Below, one piece after another: positions 23,925 to 51,677 of a stretch of DNA of 64,000 bases. Within the stretch, counting starts at the first letter, position 1; each line of letters opens with the position of its first letter. The stretch is taken from positions 6,733,007-6,797,006 of the forward strand of contig OZ038327.1 in NCBI GenBank assembly GCA_964035795.1. The letters are read 5' to 3'. The position numbers and the translations under genes were made by a program. Origin of the DNA: Pterobdella sp. o SKG-2022. Taxonomy: Eukaryota; Annelida; Clitellata; Hirudinida; Piscicolidae. The notes below the pieces were generated by a model. That model saw only the letters and a program-made list of their open reading frames with translations. It ran no database searches and was not told the origin of the DNA.

Positions 23925-26880
23925 CATTTTATTATTGTTTAGCATCTTTCCCTTTTCCAAGGGGTCACTGACTTCTTTCCATGACCTAACCTTTTCCCTC
24001 CATTTTACCCTGTCATAGCCATCTTTAAGAACTAATCCGAGCCCACGACAAAGGTTTTCCATCATCCCTTTCAGGTTAACCTTGGCCTTCCCCTTTCTCT
24101 ACTACCTACAACCTCAAACCTCCACGCCTGTTTGACACAGTCGTCATCCTCTTTCCTTACTACATGACCCAGCTATCTCAAACTCCTTTGCCTCACCACT
24201 TCAACGATCGTACTATCCAACCCCAATCTAACCATCAACTTCTTTGTACTCACGCCACACATCATTCTAAGCATCCGTTTTCTGCTCTTCTCAAAATACT
24301 CTCTTCAACGGATCTTACTACCCAGGTTTCCGAGCCATATGTCCTATAAATTTGTCCTTTTATATTCCATGTGTGTCTTTTACCACATAACATAGAAGAC
24401 ACACTGTTGAATGTCTTCCAACCCAGCCCAATCCTTCGTGTAACAGCTAGCTCACTTCCTCCTCCACCATTCACATTGTCTCTTAAATAACAATAACTAT
24501 TTACTCTCTCCAACTCACCTAAACAACCATTTGAAGCATTCTTACATTCCACGTTTGCACCATTCATACAAACCCTTCATTCAAAATTTCCATTCATCCT
24601 ACGAGAAACTTTCTTTACCCTAGCACAACGCGCATGAATCCACTTCTTACATGTCTTGCACCTCACACAATTTACCTTAGCCTTCTTACCACACACACTA
24701 CATGGATCAATCTTAGCCAAAACAACAACCCCACCACCACCACCACTACTTTCCATGACCTTTGTCTTCCCCAGATTAACCTTCAATCCTTTCCCTTCAA
24801 AGGCTGCCTTCCAACGGATGAATTGTGTTTCTAGTTCTTCCATAGTCTCTGCCATCAAGACCAAGTCATCTGCATAAAACAGTTCATATAAAACATCTTT
24901 TCTTCCGTCTTCCGACAATACGTCTAGCACTATTGAAAACAAAAACGGCGAGAGAACCGATTCTTGATGGACACCTACCCCAACATCAAATTCTTCCGAA
25001 TGTCCATCTCCAACCTTAACCCGCGTTTTTGCTCTTTTGTACATCGACATTACTGCTTGAACCAACCTTTCCGGTACCAACTTCTTTCTCAGCGCCCATT
25101 CAACCACCTTTCTTGGTACCCGATCAAAAGCCTTCTCCAAATCAACAGAACAGAAGGTAGCTTTCCTGCATTCTCCTAAGAATAAAAATAGCGTCCACTG
25201 TGCTTTTGTCAGACATAAAACCAAATTGCATTTGGTCAACTTTCACTAACCTTCTTAACCTCTTCTCCAGCAACCTTTCCACAACTTTCATAACATGTTC
25301 TAAAAGCTTTACACCTCGATAACTCGCCCAGTCCATAACGCTACCTTTCTTCTTATAATTGGGAACAACTGTACTCATTCTCCAGTCATGAGGCATATCC
25401 ATTCCATTAAGAATTTCATTTGCTATTTGCAAAATAACTTGCTTACCATGTGGAGAAGCAGCTATGTGCTCCTTGACAATTCCAGTTGGACCACTGGCCT
25501 TGCCATTTTTCATGATTCATAGCGCTCTTTCCACTTCGTTCATAGCAAATAGTTCCATGGGACCTTCAACCACTTCTACATTCACCATCCCATCCCATGG
25601 ATTCTCCTCATTCATGATGGCCTTCATGTGCTCTTTCCACACTCTCTTCCGACCATCCTCGGCAAATACAATCTTCCCATTTTCGACTTTAATGCAATTA
25701 TTACCTGCTAAGTCGTTTGCTTCTTACTTTATCATTCTCATTATACGGAATACGACATTTCTGTCATTCCGTATCTCCTCCATCTCTTTCATCGCCTCAT
25801 TCTTCATTGCCTCAGCAACAGCTCTCTTGGCTTTCTTTTTGTCAGAGAGATAGCAAGATTTATTTTCAGACGATGGAAGTTGCTTCCACCTCTGAAAACT
25901 TTTCTTTTTCTCTGAGATGGCTTTTTCACATCCTGATTCCACCACCAAGTTTCACCGTGCTGAGGCCTACCTTTACTCGTACCACACATTTCTTCAGCAG
26001 CTTTAAGAACGGAAGAATTATATTTTAACCATGCATTTTGTTCATCGCATTTCTCATACAAAACCTCCATTTTTTCCAAAAATTTTGTTTTGCTATCTTC
26101 GTTTAAAAGTTTTCACATTTTTGTGCGATATTCCTTTTTAACACAGCTACTTCGGGCATTTTTAAGCCACCTTCTGTCTAAGACTACCTTCAGAAGCTTA
26201 TGCTGAAGCTCACCTCCAATTACCCTTACATCCATCAGAAACTTCCTCTGCCTCTTCTTCATCAACACAAAGTCAATCTCTGTCCCACTACACCCCTCAT
26301 TAAAAGTTACCTTCCTACTATTCTTTTTCTTGAACCAACTATTGCCCACACACAAATCCTTTTCAACACAAAATTCTGAGAGCAATCTACCCTCCAAGTT
26401 TTTCTTGCCTATTCCGAAACATCCATGAACACCTTCAAACCCATCAACCTCTGCCAATGTGTCCATTGAAGTCTCCTAAGCAAATCAAAACTTCATTTGC
26501 ATTTTCCACTTCGCACCCTCTTCCCATCTTCTTCTGAAACTTCTATTTTTCACTCATCGAGCTTCCACATTGTGGGGCTTACACGCAAACAATTCTTACA
26601 ACCTTTTTACCAAAAATAACTACCACTACCATTACCCTATCTGATATCCTATTTATTTCCACAACATTCATACATAAATCCTCTCTAACTAATATTCCTA
26701 CACCACCTATCTTATCTTCATTACCAGACCACCATAGTTTAAATCTCCTATCTAAACTACCTACAAACTTTGAACCCATGCCTCTCCACCTCACTTCTTG
26801 GATGCAGCAAATACCAACCTCCCTCTTCACCAACTCTTCACACAACTCCATACTCAAATTGATTGTGATCATGTCTAAAG
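23925..26880 (-). mobile_element. PHD-finger LINE, near full length, degraded
   Basis: Minus-strand order: EN (CCIQEVRWRG, KLWWSGNEDKIGGVGILV, 26872-26579; NSWFKKKNSRKVTFNEG, 26466-26113), linker (ETWWWNQDVKKP), pre-RT (GKASGPTGIVKEHI), RT (FCSVDLEKAFDRVPRKVVE, VGVHQESVLSPFLF, LFYADDLVLMA; 25239-24577), finger ([12 protein letters not shown] ... CKKWIHARC), and C-terminus 24567-24262. ATGATGATG tail near 23925. YADD is intact but several frame breaks occur. Confidence 0.8.
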
Positions 26881-26959
26881 ACGAATATTAATTTTATATA
26901 TATATTTCTAGGTTTCATTTATTATGTTTTTCTAATTTGAATAGGTTTCTGCATTGAAA

Positions 26960-27240
26960 ATAAATACTGATTTTTGAATTTGTCAATTTTTTTCGTTTTG
27001 TTCCAGTATTTTTCAAGTAAGTTGAAAAATTCTTTTATTTCCATTTGAGCCTTGGGTAGAAAGCTTTTTGGTTGAGTTGAGGTGTTGTTTTAGAAGAAGT
27101 ATTTGTGTTTCAAAGTGAAGGTGTTGTGTATTTGTGTTTAGAGTGCATCCAGTAATGGTTCGGAGAGCTATGTTTTGTATTATTAGTTGTAGTTTATTCA
27201 GTGTGATTGGTGGTGTTATTGGCGAAAAGTAGGGTTTTAT
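26960..27240 (-). mobile_element. LINE C-terminal fragment
   Basis: The minus strand reads ITLNKLQLIIQNIALRTITGC and HLHFETQILLLKQHL, a C-terminal signature shared with elements whose RT resembles 13420-13862. Confidence 0.55.
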
Positions 27241-27349
27241 ATGTGACTATTAGGGTCTCCCAACGAGGTTATAGAATACTGTGAAGTTATTTTTGATATT
27301 TGCAAAATGAAATTCAAAATACCTTAAAATTTTTTTTTGATGAATCTTT

Positions 27350-28164
27350 AATTTTTTGCAGGCGGTTTCAGCTTTACTCAAGCGTCAGTCCATGTTGCGG
27401 AACGTGAGGAATACACGTTTTTTGCCCAGATCATGTCTTTCTTTTGCTAATTTGCTCATTGATACTGGTGAGCCTTTTGTATTTTTTAATAGTTAAGAAT
27501 TGATAATTTTAGGCACGGTCTAAAACGTGCAATATCTAAACGGATCGCATTGGTTTTTTGACGGCACTTACAAACATGCTCCTTTAGGATACCAACTTTA
27601 TAGTATCCATATTCTATTAAAGAATTCGCCTACATTTTTTCTAATATATGCTGTAATGAAGAAAAGAACTAGATCAGTTTATCGGTTTTTTTAGCTTTTT
27701 AAAATCTCTAGCTTCACTGAATTGTCTCCTATATATGTAACTACAGATTTTGAAATGGCTGCTATAACAGCCATAAAAGAGGTGTTTTTGTGGACCGTTC
27801 TTTATGGCTGTTTTTTTATTATAAGCAGGCAATTTATAGCCAGCTCAAAAATGTAGGCCTGCTGCATTGGTATAAAGCCAACGAGCATATTATTAAAAAG
27901 ATTTGTTTTCTCAGTTTCCTACCGGAGACGTTGGTGCTGAGGGCCTTCATATCAATAGCTGATAATTTAGATGATAGGGATGCAATTATATTAAACAAGT
28001 TTATTGAGTATTGTAATGTGAATTGGGTGGGGCTGGAGATGGGTAGATCCCGATTCCCTATTTCTTTATGGAACAATTATGATAGAATTAGGTATAACCT
28101 ACTCCGTACTAATATTAGTCGTCAACAGCGTCCACCAAAGATTCAAAATTACCTCAATTTATAA
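27350..28164 (+). pseudogene. MULE-family transposase relic
   Basis: Broken frames, then a clean 124-codon frame (27790-28164). Visible: HWFFDGTYKHAP, LGYQLYSIHILLKNS, LIYAVMKKR, TDFEMAAITAIKEV, QAIYSQLKNVGLLHWYK, FLPETLVLRAF, YCNVNWVG and RFPISLWNNYDRI. The DGT and DFE blocks mark the MULE catalytic core. Position 27792 is a frameshift boundary. A hairpin repeat lies just downstream. Confidence 0.7.
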
Positions 28165-28196
28165 GTTCTAATGAAAACACACATATGATTTTTTTT

Positions 28197-28310
28197 TCTT
28201 CCACGAAGCTTTTCGTACTATGACTTTATAATGTAAGTTCATTTTACGAAAAGCTTCGTGGAATAAAATAATTTCCTAAGTGTTTTCAATTGAATATTTA
28301 CGTTTGGCGC
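28197..28310. repeat. Inverted repeat (TTCCACGAAGCTTTTCGTA ... TACGAAAAGCTTCGTGGAA)
   Basis: ~18-bp arms at 28200-28217 and 28246-28264 enclose a 28-bp spacer; the right arm and flank match 21393-21450. It lies ~35 bp after the MULE relic stop codon and may be a transposon end. Confidence 0.65.
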
Positions 28311-28851
28311 AAGAATTAAAATATCTCATTTTAACTTTGAATTTGGAAACTCAAAATAAACAACCAGTTTTTAATTCACATTCTACTAATTTATCAATGG
28401 CTTTTTTGATCATTTCTGTGGTGATAAGCTTGATGAGACAATTTACCTTTATTTCACGAAAATTCAACATTTGAAAAATGCTTTTTTATAAACTATTCAT
28501 CATCATTATCATATATATACATTCATTTTATTTATTTCTAATCTTCTGTTTTGTAAAACTTTTATATTATCCTATTGTTTTCTTTGTCATCAGTACTATA
28601 TATTTCTGCCTCTTCGTCTGCGGAAATTCTACGGCAAGCAGTTTATCTCTATCTAAGGAGTAAACCTCAAATCCTGCTTTTTCCACATGGGAAGCAGTAG
28701 TTTCTTTTTGGCATACATCAAAATACCGATGCTATGGTGATGGAAACATTCTTGACTACAACTGTAAGCAATCTTGCTCGAGTTAGAAGAGTAACATGTG
28801 AATTTTTAGAAGAGTTGCGACCCTAAATCTCATCCAGCAAAGAAAAACTAT

Positions 28852-29795
28852 ATGACTAAACAAGAAAAAATACCCCCATACCGCATCGCTCGTCGCTTGG
28901 GTGAACAAGGAGCGCGTTCTCCAACGAATCATCAGGTTGGAATGGAAAAATGTGCTACTGGTGAAAACCTCTTACCACAAACTAAACAAAAAGAATCTTC
29001 ATTGAATTGTAGATTAACAAAAAATATAGCAACAATAAACATTAGATCTTTAAGAAATAATCATAAACTATATGAATTAACATACTTATCTAGTAAATAA
29101 AATATAGATATAACATTTATACAAGAACACAAGTTATATCATCTAGAAGAAACAATAAGATACTGCAATACTGGAAACGGTTGGACACTCGTTACAAGCC
29201 CTGCAAAAAAAACAACAAACAACGCTACCATTAGAGGAGTTGGTATGTTTATAAACCCTAAGGCTTATCAGTCTTATCGGTGAACGTTGAATCAATCAGC
29301 CCACGAATCATGGTTGCGACCTTTAATGGAAACCCAAAAACAACTGTGATATCATGCTACAGTCCTACAAATTGCTCTGACGATTTAGAAATACAAAACT
29401 TTTACTATCAATTGAGAGATTCGATCGAAAAAATTCTCAAACATAATGTGCTAATTATAGGAGGTGAAATGAACGCTAAAATTGACAATAATAAATGTGT
29501 AGGCAACAGCTACCATAATTATACAAACAAAAATGGTGAGTATTTGTTAGATCTAACAACCAACTGTGGTCTAGTCAATATTTCCACAGTTTCAAAAAAA
29601 TAAAGGAAAATTATGGACTTTCACTTATCCAAACGGAACCATAAGTCAACTTGATTATATCCTTATAAACAGAAAATGGAAAAATAGTGCTATTGACTGT
29701 CGCTCGTTCAGCACATACTCACCACTTGAATCAGATCACAGGATATGTACAGCAAATATCAGATTGTCTCTTAGATCGAATATCTCAAAAAGCAA
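28852..29795 (+). mobile_element. LINE 5' part: endonuclease domain
   Basis: Frames 28852-29100 and 29280-29603 encode IATINIRSLRNNHKLYELTY, FIQEHKLYH, VISCYSPTNCSDD and VLIIGGEMNAKI (EN active-site GDxN degraded to GEMN). It is joined near 29795 to a different LINE. Confidence 0.65.
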
Positions 29796-32395
29796 AAAAA
29801 ACAATGAGTCATGATTGGTCAAAATTATTAAATGATGAGGTGGTGGAAATTTTGTCTCGTAGAAGGTTGGATTTTTGTTGCGTCCAGGAAACGAGATGGA
29901 AAACTCTAAGCGCACGGAGGCTTAGCATTTGGGAAAAGAAATGCGGATGGTGAGAGGGTCTTGGAATTTGCCGTTGCAAGCAATCTGGTCGTTGCAAATT
30001 CGTGGTTCAAGAAAAGGTCGAAACGTTTGGTAACATATCAATCTGGTTTATACTCTCCCCAGATTGACTATATGCTCTGCAGGAGAAGATTATTAAAATA
30101 TGTTACAAATGTGAATGTGATCTCTGGTGAAGAGTGTGCTTTTCAGCGAAAACTTGTAGTTGCAGTACTGCGGATCCCTCTCCTCAAAAAAGTGAAGAAC
30201 AAGTTTGAACCACGAATTAAAGTTTGGCAATTACTTTATCCCAGTGTGAAAGTTCGGTTTTCTGCAAAGTTCACTCCACTCGCTAACCAAAATGGTCCAG
30301 TGAATGACAACTGGCTTTTTCTTAAAAACCTGTTATTAACTTCGAAACACGTCTGTGGAGTCTCTTCCAAGGTGCCGTGGAAGAAGCAGACGTGGTAGTG
30401 GAATAGTGAGGTAGACGCCGCTGTGACTGAAAAAAGAAAAATTTTTAAATTATGGAAAGCGGGTGGTAGTAATGATGACTATGTCGAGCATCTAATCACA
30501 TAATATATCATGCCAAAAATGAGGCTTTAAAATATCATCTCCAAAAGAATAAGGCTGATTTTACCAACATGTTTCGTCTAGCCAAGCAAATAAGGCATAA
30601 TAACCAAGATTTTGTGGGCGAGAAACCAGTACTAAATGATACGGGCACGTTGTCATTAGATGACTCAGCAAAGAAAGCCGCATGGAGAAAATACTATGTC
30701 CGCTTACTTAACCATGAGTTTCCATGGGATGAAAATAATCTCTCTGATGTACTGCCGGTAGAAGGTCCAAGTCCTCCTATCACTAATGATATGGTTCGTA
30801 GAGCCGTTTGTAAAATGGTTCTTGGAAAAGCTGCTGGTCCATCTGGAGTCGTGTCTGAAATGATAAAAAGCATCTGGTGGCGCAGGCATCGATCTTACAC
30901 GTGACTTCATCAATGCTATCATAGCTCAAAATTGCATTCCGTCAGATCGACAATATAGTTACATAGTTAAGCTGTACAAGGATAATGGTGATGCGTTGGT
31001 CGGAGGTAACTATAGAGGCTTGAAACTGATGGATCATATGATGAAAACCGTTGAACGTGTGGTGGAAGCTCTCATTAGAAAAAGTATAAACATAGATGAG
31101 ATGCAGTGCGGTTTTATGCCTGGGCATTGCACCACTGACGCTATATTTATCCTACGCTTTGTTGACCTGGAAAAGGCATTCGATCACGTTCCTCGGAAGA
31201 TAATATGGTGGGCTATGCGAAAACTTGGTGTTGAAGAGTGGTTGGTGCGTATGGTTCAGGTTATGTATGTGGGTGTGAAGAGCATGGTGAAGGTTGGTGA
31301 TGGGTGTAGCAAGAAATTTGGTGTGGATGTTGGCGTACATCAGGGTTCAGTTTTGAGTCCTCTTCTATTCATTATAGTAATTGAAGCTGTTTCTATGGGA
31401 TTTCGGATTGGTTCTCCATGAGAATAGCTGTACGCTGATGATTTGGTAATTATTTCTGAAACATTAGAAGGTTTGGTTCCTAGGTTGGAAAAATGGTTTA
31501 GAGGTTAAAGGGCTTAGAGTAAATATGTTGTAAACGAATGTTATGGTAAGTGGTAATCACCCCAACATGTTCAAAAAGCTGGTTGCTTTCCGTGGGGTGT
31601 TTGTTTTAATGGTGTAGGCTGTAATTCAATTTTTTGTGAAGGTTGTAAAAATTGGGTGCATAAGAAGTGTTGTGGTATAAGCGGTGGTTTAAAGAGAGAT
31701 CCATCATTCAGGTGTGCTCGTTGTCTGGGTACTGCACGACCAGTGGATGGTAGGCAAATAACTGAAGTCCAAATGGGTAGTGACAAGTTGGAAGTTGTTT
31801 TTGACTTCTGTTATCTTGGTGACATGATTTCTGCTGGGAGAGGCTGCGAACTTTTTTCAATCGCCAGAGGGAAATCTGAGTAAGTTTCGTCAGCTTCTTC
31901 CACTTTTCAATAATCCCCATCTACTTTTCACAACCAGAAGTCAAATCTACAACGTACATTAGAGCTGTGATGCTGTACTCTTCTAAAACCTGGAGCCTGA
32001 CAACACCTTCCCTGAACCGATTGAAACGTAATGACTTGGCTATGATGCGATGGGTTTGCAGAGCCAGAGTTGAAAACAGGATAAGTGAAGAAAATATGCA
32101 TGCAAAACTTGGCATCCAAAACATAGAATTGGCGTTGCGTTGTTATAGGTTGAGGTGGTTTGATCATGTGGTGCGCAGCTCAGGTTGGCTCTCAAAAGTC
32201 ATGGAATTCAGAGTTGTTGGTGTTGAAAGACCCGGTAGGCCAAAAATGACATGGGAAGAGTTGCTAAAGAAGGATTGGGCAAAGCTCAGTTTGATGGAAA
32301 TCGACCCACACGACCATCTTACGTGGAAGAGACTTGTTTTCAAAAAAGCCCTACCTTCTGCTGAGGAAAATGGGCTCTAAATAGAATGATGATGA
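29796..32395 (+). mobile_element. PHD-finger LINE, degraded
   Basis: Order: LDFCCVQETRWK, NSWFKKRSKRLVTYQSG, PWKKQTW, LGKAAGPSGVVSEMI, RT ([41 protein letters not shown]), finger (CKNWVHKKCCGISGG ... CARCLG), C-terminus (RNDLAMMRWVCRARVENR, LRWFDHVVRSSGW, RPGRPKMTWEELLKKDWAKL). Ends in ATGATGATG at 32386-32395. Several stops and frame shifts. Confidence 0.8.
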
Positions 32396-32399
32396 TGAG

Positions 32400-32600
32400 C
32401 TTACTGAAAGAAAGCAGTTTTTACAACTTTCATCCCAGATTACTTCTAACCTCATTCCTAAAAAATCCAACCCAAGAGATTTTCGTTCTTTAGCTGCAAC
32501 ACTATCAATATATTCAAATAAGCTTTCAAAAATGCGTCTTCTGCTGTTTGAAAATTTCAACCAACTGAAATTAGAAATTCAACATCATTATCAGCTTTCA
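32400..32600 (-). other. Unassigned open stretch
   Basis: The minus strand reads an open stretch (SRRRIFESLFEYIDSVAAKE and KSLGLDFLGMRLEVIWDE) that I do not recognise. It lies downstream of the copy B stop. It may be repeat-derived or an exon of an unknown gene. Confidence 0.25.
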
Positions 32601-32891
32601 AGTCTTGTCTGAAAAATAGACGAAATTTAGAACGAGAAACTATTAGAAATATATTTCTGGATGGGTCGGCTGTACCACCTTGATATTATTCAGATTCATT
32701 ATCATATGTTCTAGATGGTTTCGAAATAATGTAATTCTGAATTCCAGCTTGGTAGTATACTTTGCAAAAAGTCAAATTCGCAGTTCAATACATTGTTCAT
32801 TTCATTCAAAGATAATAAAACATTTCCTTCACAAATAAAACCATCAAAACAATTCATTCATTGCACCATAAAATATCACAATAAACAAGTG

Positions 32892-48340
<15,449 letters not shown>

Positions 48341-48727
48341 CTGAAGGTATATACAAAAGTAAATAAAATGGGATTATAGAGTAAAGTATAAGTTTGGTAA
48401 TGATGTAAGATCTAACATGTGATGGTGTAGAAGAGGTGTAGCAAGAGTATGGTCTTGAACATCTCTACTTTATAATGCCGTCAACAGTCCCTGAGTTGTG
48501 AGTGTTATGATGATGATGAGAATGGTGATGATGATCGTAAAACATTGATAGAGTTGGATATCAAATGATGAAGCAAGATCTCAGCGAGACTACTGCATTG
48601 TAAAGTCTACCATCTAGATCGGAGTAAACATACTTTTTTTTTATTGGCTCAGCAAATTATGAGCTTTCCACTACACCGACCTTTTCGTTTAGAAAATTAT
48701 TTTTCTTTGTAGTACTCTTTTGAACAA

Positions 48728-49132
48728 TTGATTATTTCGAATAATGATGAGTCTGCCTTAAATTCTTTCCATCGCCTCCTTCTCAGACGAGTAGTAGGAA
48801 TATTCTGGCCAGATAAAATAAAATCTGAAGAACTATATAAAAGAACAGAAGCACTGGAACTAAGTCAGACCATTGCTTATCGCAGGCACACACTACTTGG
48901 TCATATACCAAGACTCAATATAGAGGCTCTAACACAAAAAACTATGAACAACTATTACATGTCTACACCTAACACTCTTCCAGGAAGACTAAAAACAACA
49001 TTACCAGCTGAACTGAAAAAAGATCCAGAAGCCCGAAACCTTTCACTAAACAGTCATGAAGATCTTTTGAAACTAAGAAAAATGGCGAAAAATAAATCTA
49101 AATGGAAAAGACTTTATTCTTTGAATTCATAA
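48728..49132 (+). mobile_element. LINE C-terminal fragment, open frame
   Basis: The 134-codon frame reads LNSFHRLLLRRVVGIFWPDK, EELYKRTEALELSQTIAYRR, LLGHIPRL and KLRKMAKNKSKWKRLYSL. This is the post-RT tail of a common non-LTR family, related to the tail at 7995-8279. No RT present. Confidence 0.65.
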
Positions 49133-49139
49133 CTTTCTT

Positions 49140-51030
49140 TTTATTTTTAAGTATAGTCTTTACATAGAATAGAAAGATTGGAAATAATAAATAGTTTATT
49201 GAAAATATTTAAAAAGTGATTGCAAAGATTTAAAAAGTGATCGAAAAGCACTGTATTTAAAAACCAATTGATTCAAAAGGAAAATTTCAAGTGAGAATTC
49301 ATAATACCAATTCAGTCATATGCAATATTAACATGGAAGATAATAAATTTAAAAAATTTTCAGTTTCACACCCTTTGAATAGTCTCTTCAAACAAACACA
49401 ATGAGCGATAAATGCTGAATTGGAGGTCGTGCCCATGGACCCCTCATAGTGATAAAGTTTCATATGTCTTCGACACGAAGTTAAGCCGCACTTGACTTAA
49501 CTAGATAACAGTAAACTTTGGTACGAGGTATCGAAAAACTGAGATTCTGGTATCGTTGTCATTTGGCTTAGCGGATGATCAGCGTTTGGCAATGGCAAGG
49601 CAAACTGCCCAAGTGTAGAAACGGCAGATCTTGAAATCGAAAATTTTAAGTTGAACATTAGTTCAAGCTAGCAGTTTATTAAAAATTTTTTCATTTTGCT
49701 TATTTCTTAAATTGCGCTATAGCAGTATCAATAGTTTAGGCCGACTTCTATTCACCCCAGCTGCTGTGACATGTGCAGAAGTGCTATTTAATAAGCTTAA
49801 TTAATGAAAGTGGCATAAAGATGAAAACAATTTCAAAAATAAATTAATCTGTATATTTGAAATTCACAATTGTCAGACACAATAACTTGCATTTGGTAGC
49901 TTCATATATTATAAATCTTTTTACTCGCCTCCTTATATATCTCTAAGGAGCGCATACTTTGCAGCATGAAAACTTACATTAAGCAGATCAGAGTTAAATT
50001 AGTAACCCAGATAATTCAATTTCTTTTCATTTCACTTAATTGATGCTTCGTTCTGCAAGTTTTTGAAATATGATTAGCTGATTTTCAAACAGACTTCAAT
50101 TTTAGGCGCTTTATAAGTTTCCATTTTTTAACCATTGTTTCACACCACAATGAACGAAACCACATAAGTCTATACACTAATTACCTTAATGATAATTATC
50201 CCAACATCCTATTCAGCTCTCATTTCATTAAACTTCCCCATCCCGAGTGATTCGAAGGTTAACGTATGTATTTTTTACTAGTCAAGATTTATCATTTTTT
50301 TTGACCTTTCAGAGTTACTTGGGCTTACGCAGTAATTATGGGCTCTAGAAATTCTTGAAGTTAATGCCACTATAATCCACTCGTCGTATAATATTTGAAA
50401 AAGCTGCATTTAGCTATGTCTGAGGTGCCTAGCAATCGTTTCATCCCTGAATCCTTTTTTTGTTTGGTCCAAATAATCATTTGAAAACATCAAAAACAAA
50501 TAAAAGGAAATTAAAATTTTAAGACCGTATGAATCATACCCTCAAATGGTGTACAGAAGCAATGGATTAAGCCGTCAACTTTACAAAGCAAAATAGCACA
50601 TTTAGTAGGACTACTTGCCTCTTTATATATCTTCTCAACTTCTCACCGACACACGTTCATATTCTCTTATCTATATAAAAGATCATAAATATATATTCAA
50701 GATAGTAATGAGGCGGCAATGAATTAAAACTCAGAAGAGTTTATTTACTTTTCGGTATTCATAGCACAAAAAGATACTTTATGAAAGTATTTGATTTTTT
50801 GATTCCCAGTTAATTATTTTCAGACATGCAAAAGTAAATTTTTTCAAACTTTTGTGTGCAAACTGAAACTAAATGAGCCAGAGAACATATCTACTATTGG
50901 CAACATTTTCACCATAATGCACTTGTGATTGTGTGGCTATGCGAAAATTTAAAGATGTATACAATACATACTGCCTGAATCTCATCAGTTCAGACAATAC
51001 TCATATTGACTGTTTAAACTTTACGACTAT
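49140..51030. other. AT-rich spacer upstream of the nucleotidase
   Basis: No clear coding or RNA gene. The signal-peptide exon and promoter of copy B should lie here or further up, but I could not identify them. Confidence 0.4.
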
Positions 51031-51033
51031 TAC

Positions 51034-51059
51034 GTGTGTGTGTGTGTGTGTGTGTGTGT
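51034..51059. repeat. (GT)n, 5' flank of repeat copy 2
   Basis: About 13 GT units directly before the ~500-bp non-autonomous repeat. Confidence 0.9.
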
Positions 51060-51571
51060 AGGCACGAGGTAAAATGGCCTCCGTTAAATTTTTAAGTTTT
51101 CACAAGTTTAAAGTTGAATTTTTTAATAGAGAAATGGTTTAAAATGTTTAAAATAATTAATGTAACAAGTTGATAATAATTTATTTCGAAAAATCTCATG
51201 TTGGATAAGTACAAAAGTTTAAAATAGTCTCGTATCACACCGAAATAACTTAAAAAATTTTAATTAGTGATATAATTATTTAATGCATAAATAAAACAAT
51301 AAAAAAGTATTCAAAACTTGGAGAAATCAAGTCTTTTAATACTAAATTTGGATGTAAACAAAATTGGCGGTTGAGCGGTTAAAAGTGAAAAGTATTAATT
51401 GCAACGGAAGCCATCAACAAAAAGCCTACATAAAGATTTCAAGAAACTTCGCCTGGCTGATCATTGGTAAGTCAAAAGAAGAACACCACACCAGATCCAT
51501 AGATAAACTGCTCTGCAGTTTAGTGCACCCGCCTTATGGGGGATAAATGCACAAAAGGAAAGGAAAGGAAG
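51060..51571 (+). mobile_element. ~510-bp non-autonomous repeat, copy 2
   Basis: Homologue of 1810-2298, flanked on both sides by GT repeats. Shared words: TTTTAAGTTTTCACAAGTTT, CTCATGTTGGATAAGTACAAAAG, GCGGTTGAGCGGTTAAAA, CTGCAGTTTAGTGCACCCGCC. The end GGGGGATAAATGCACAAAAGG ... GGAAG and then GTGTG resembles zinc-finger LINE 3' ends. Confidence 0.7.
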
Positions 51572-51595
51572 GTGTGTATGTGTGTGTGTGTGTGT

Positions 51596-51676
<81 letters not shown>
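51572..51676. repeat. (TG)n between two insertions
   Basis: TG repeat with two TATG interruptions, separating the non-autonomous repeat from a 5'-truncated zinc-finger LINE. Confidence 0.95.

Positions 51677-51677
<1 letters not shown>

Noticed and set aside
28478..28663. Hydrophobic small ORF as a membrane protein gene
   Set aside because: AT-rich by-product; no start context, homology or splice support.
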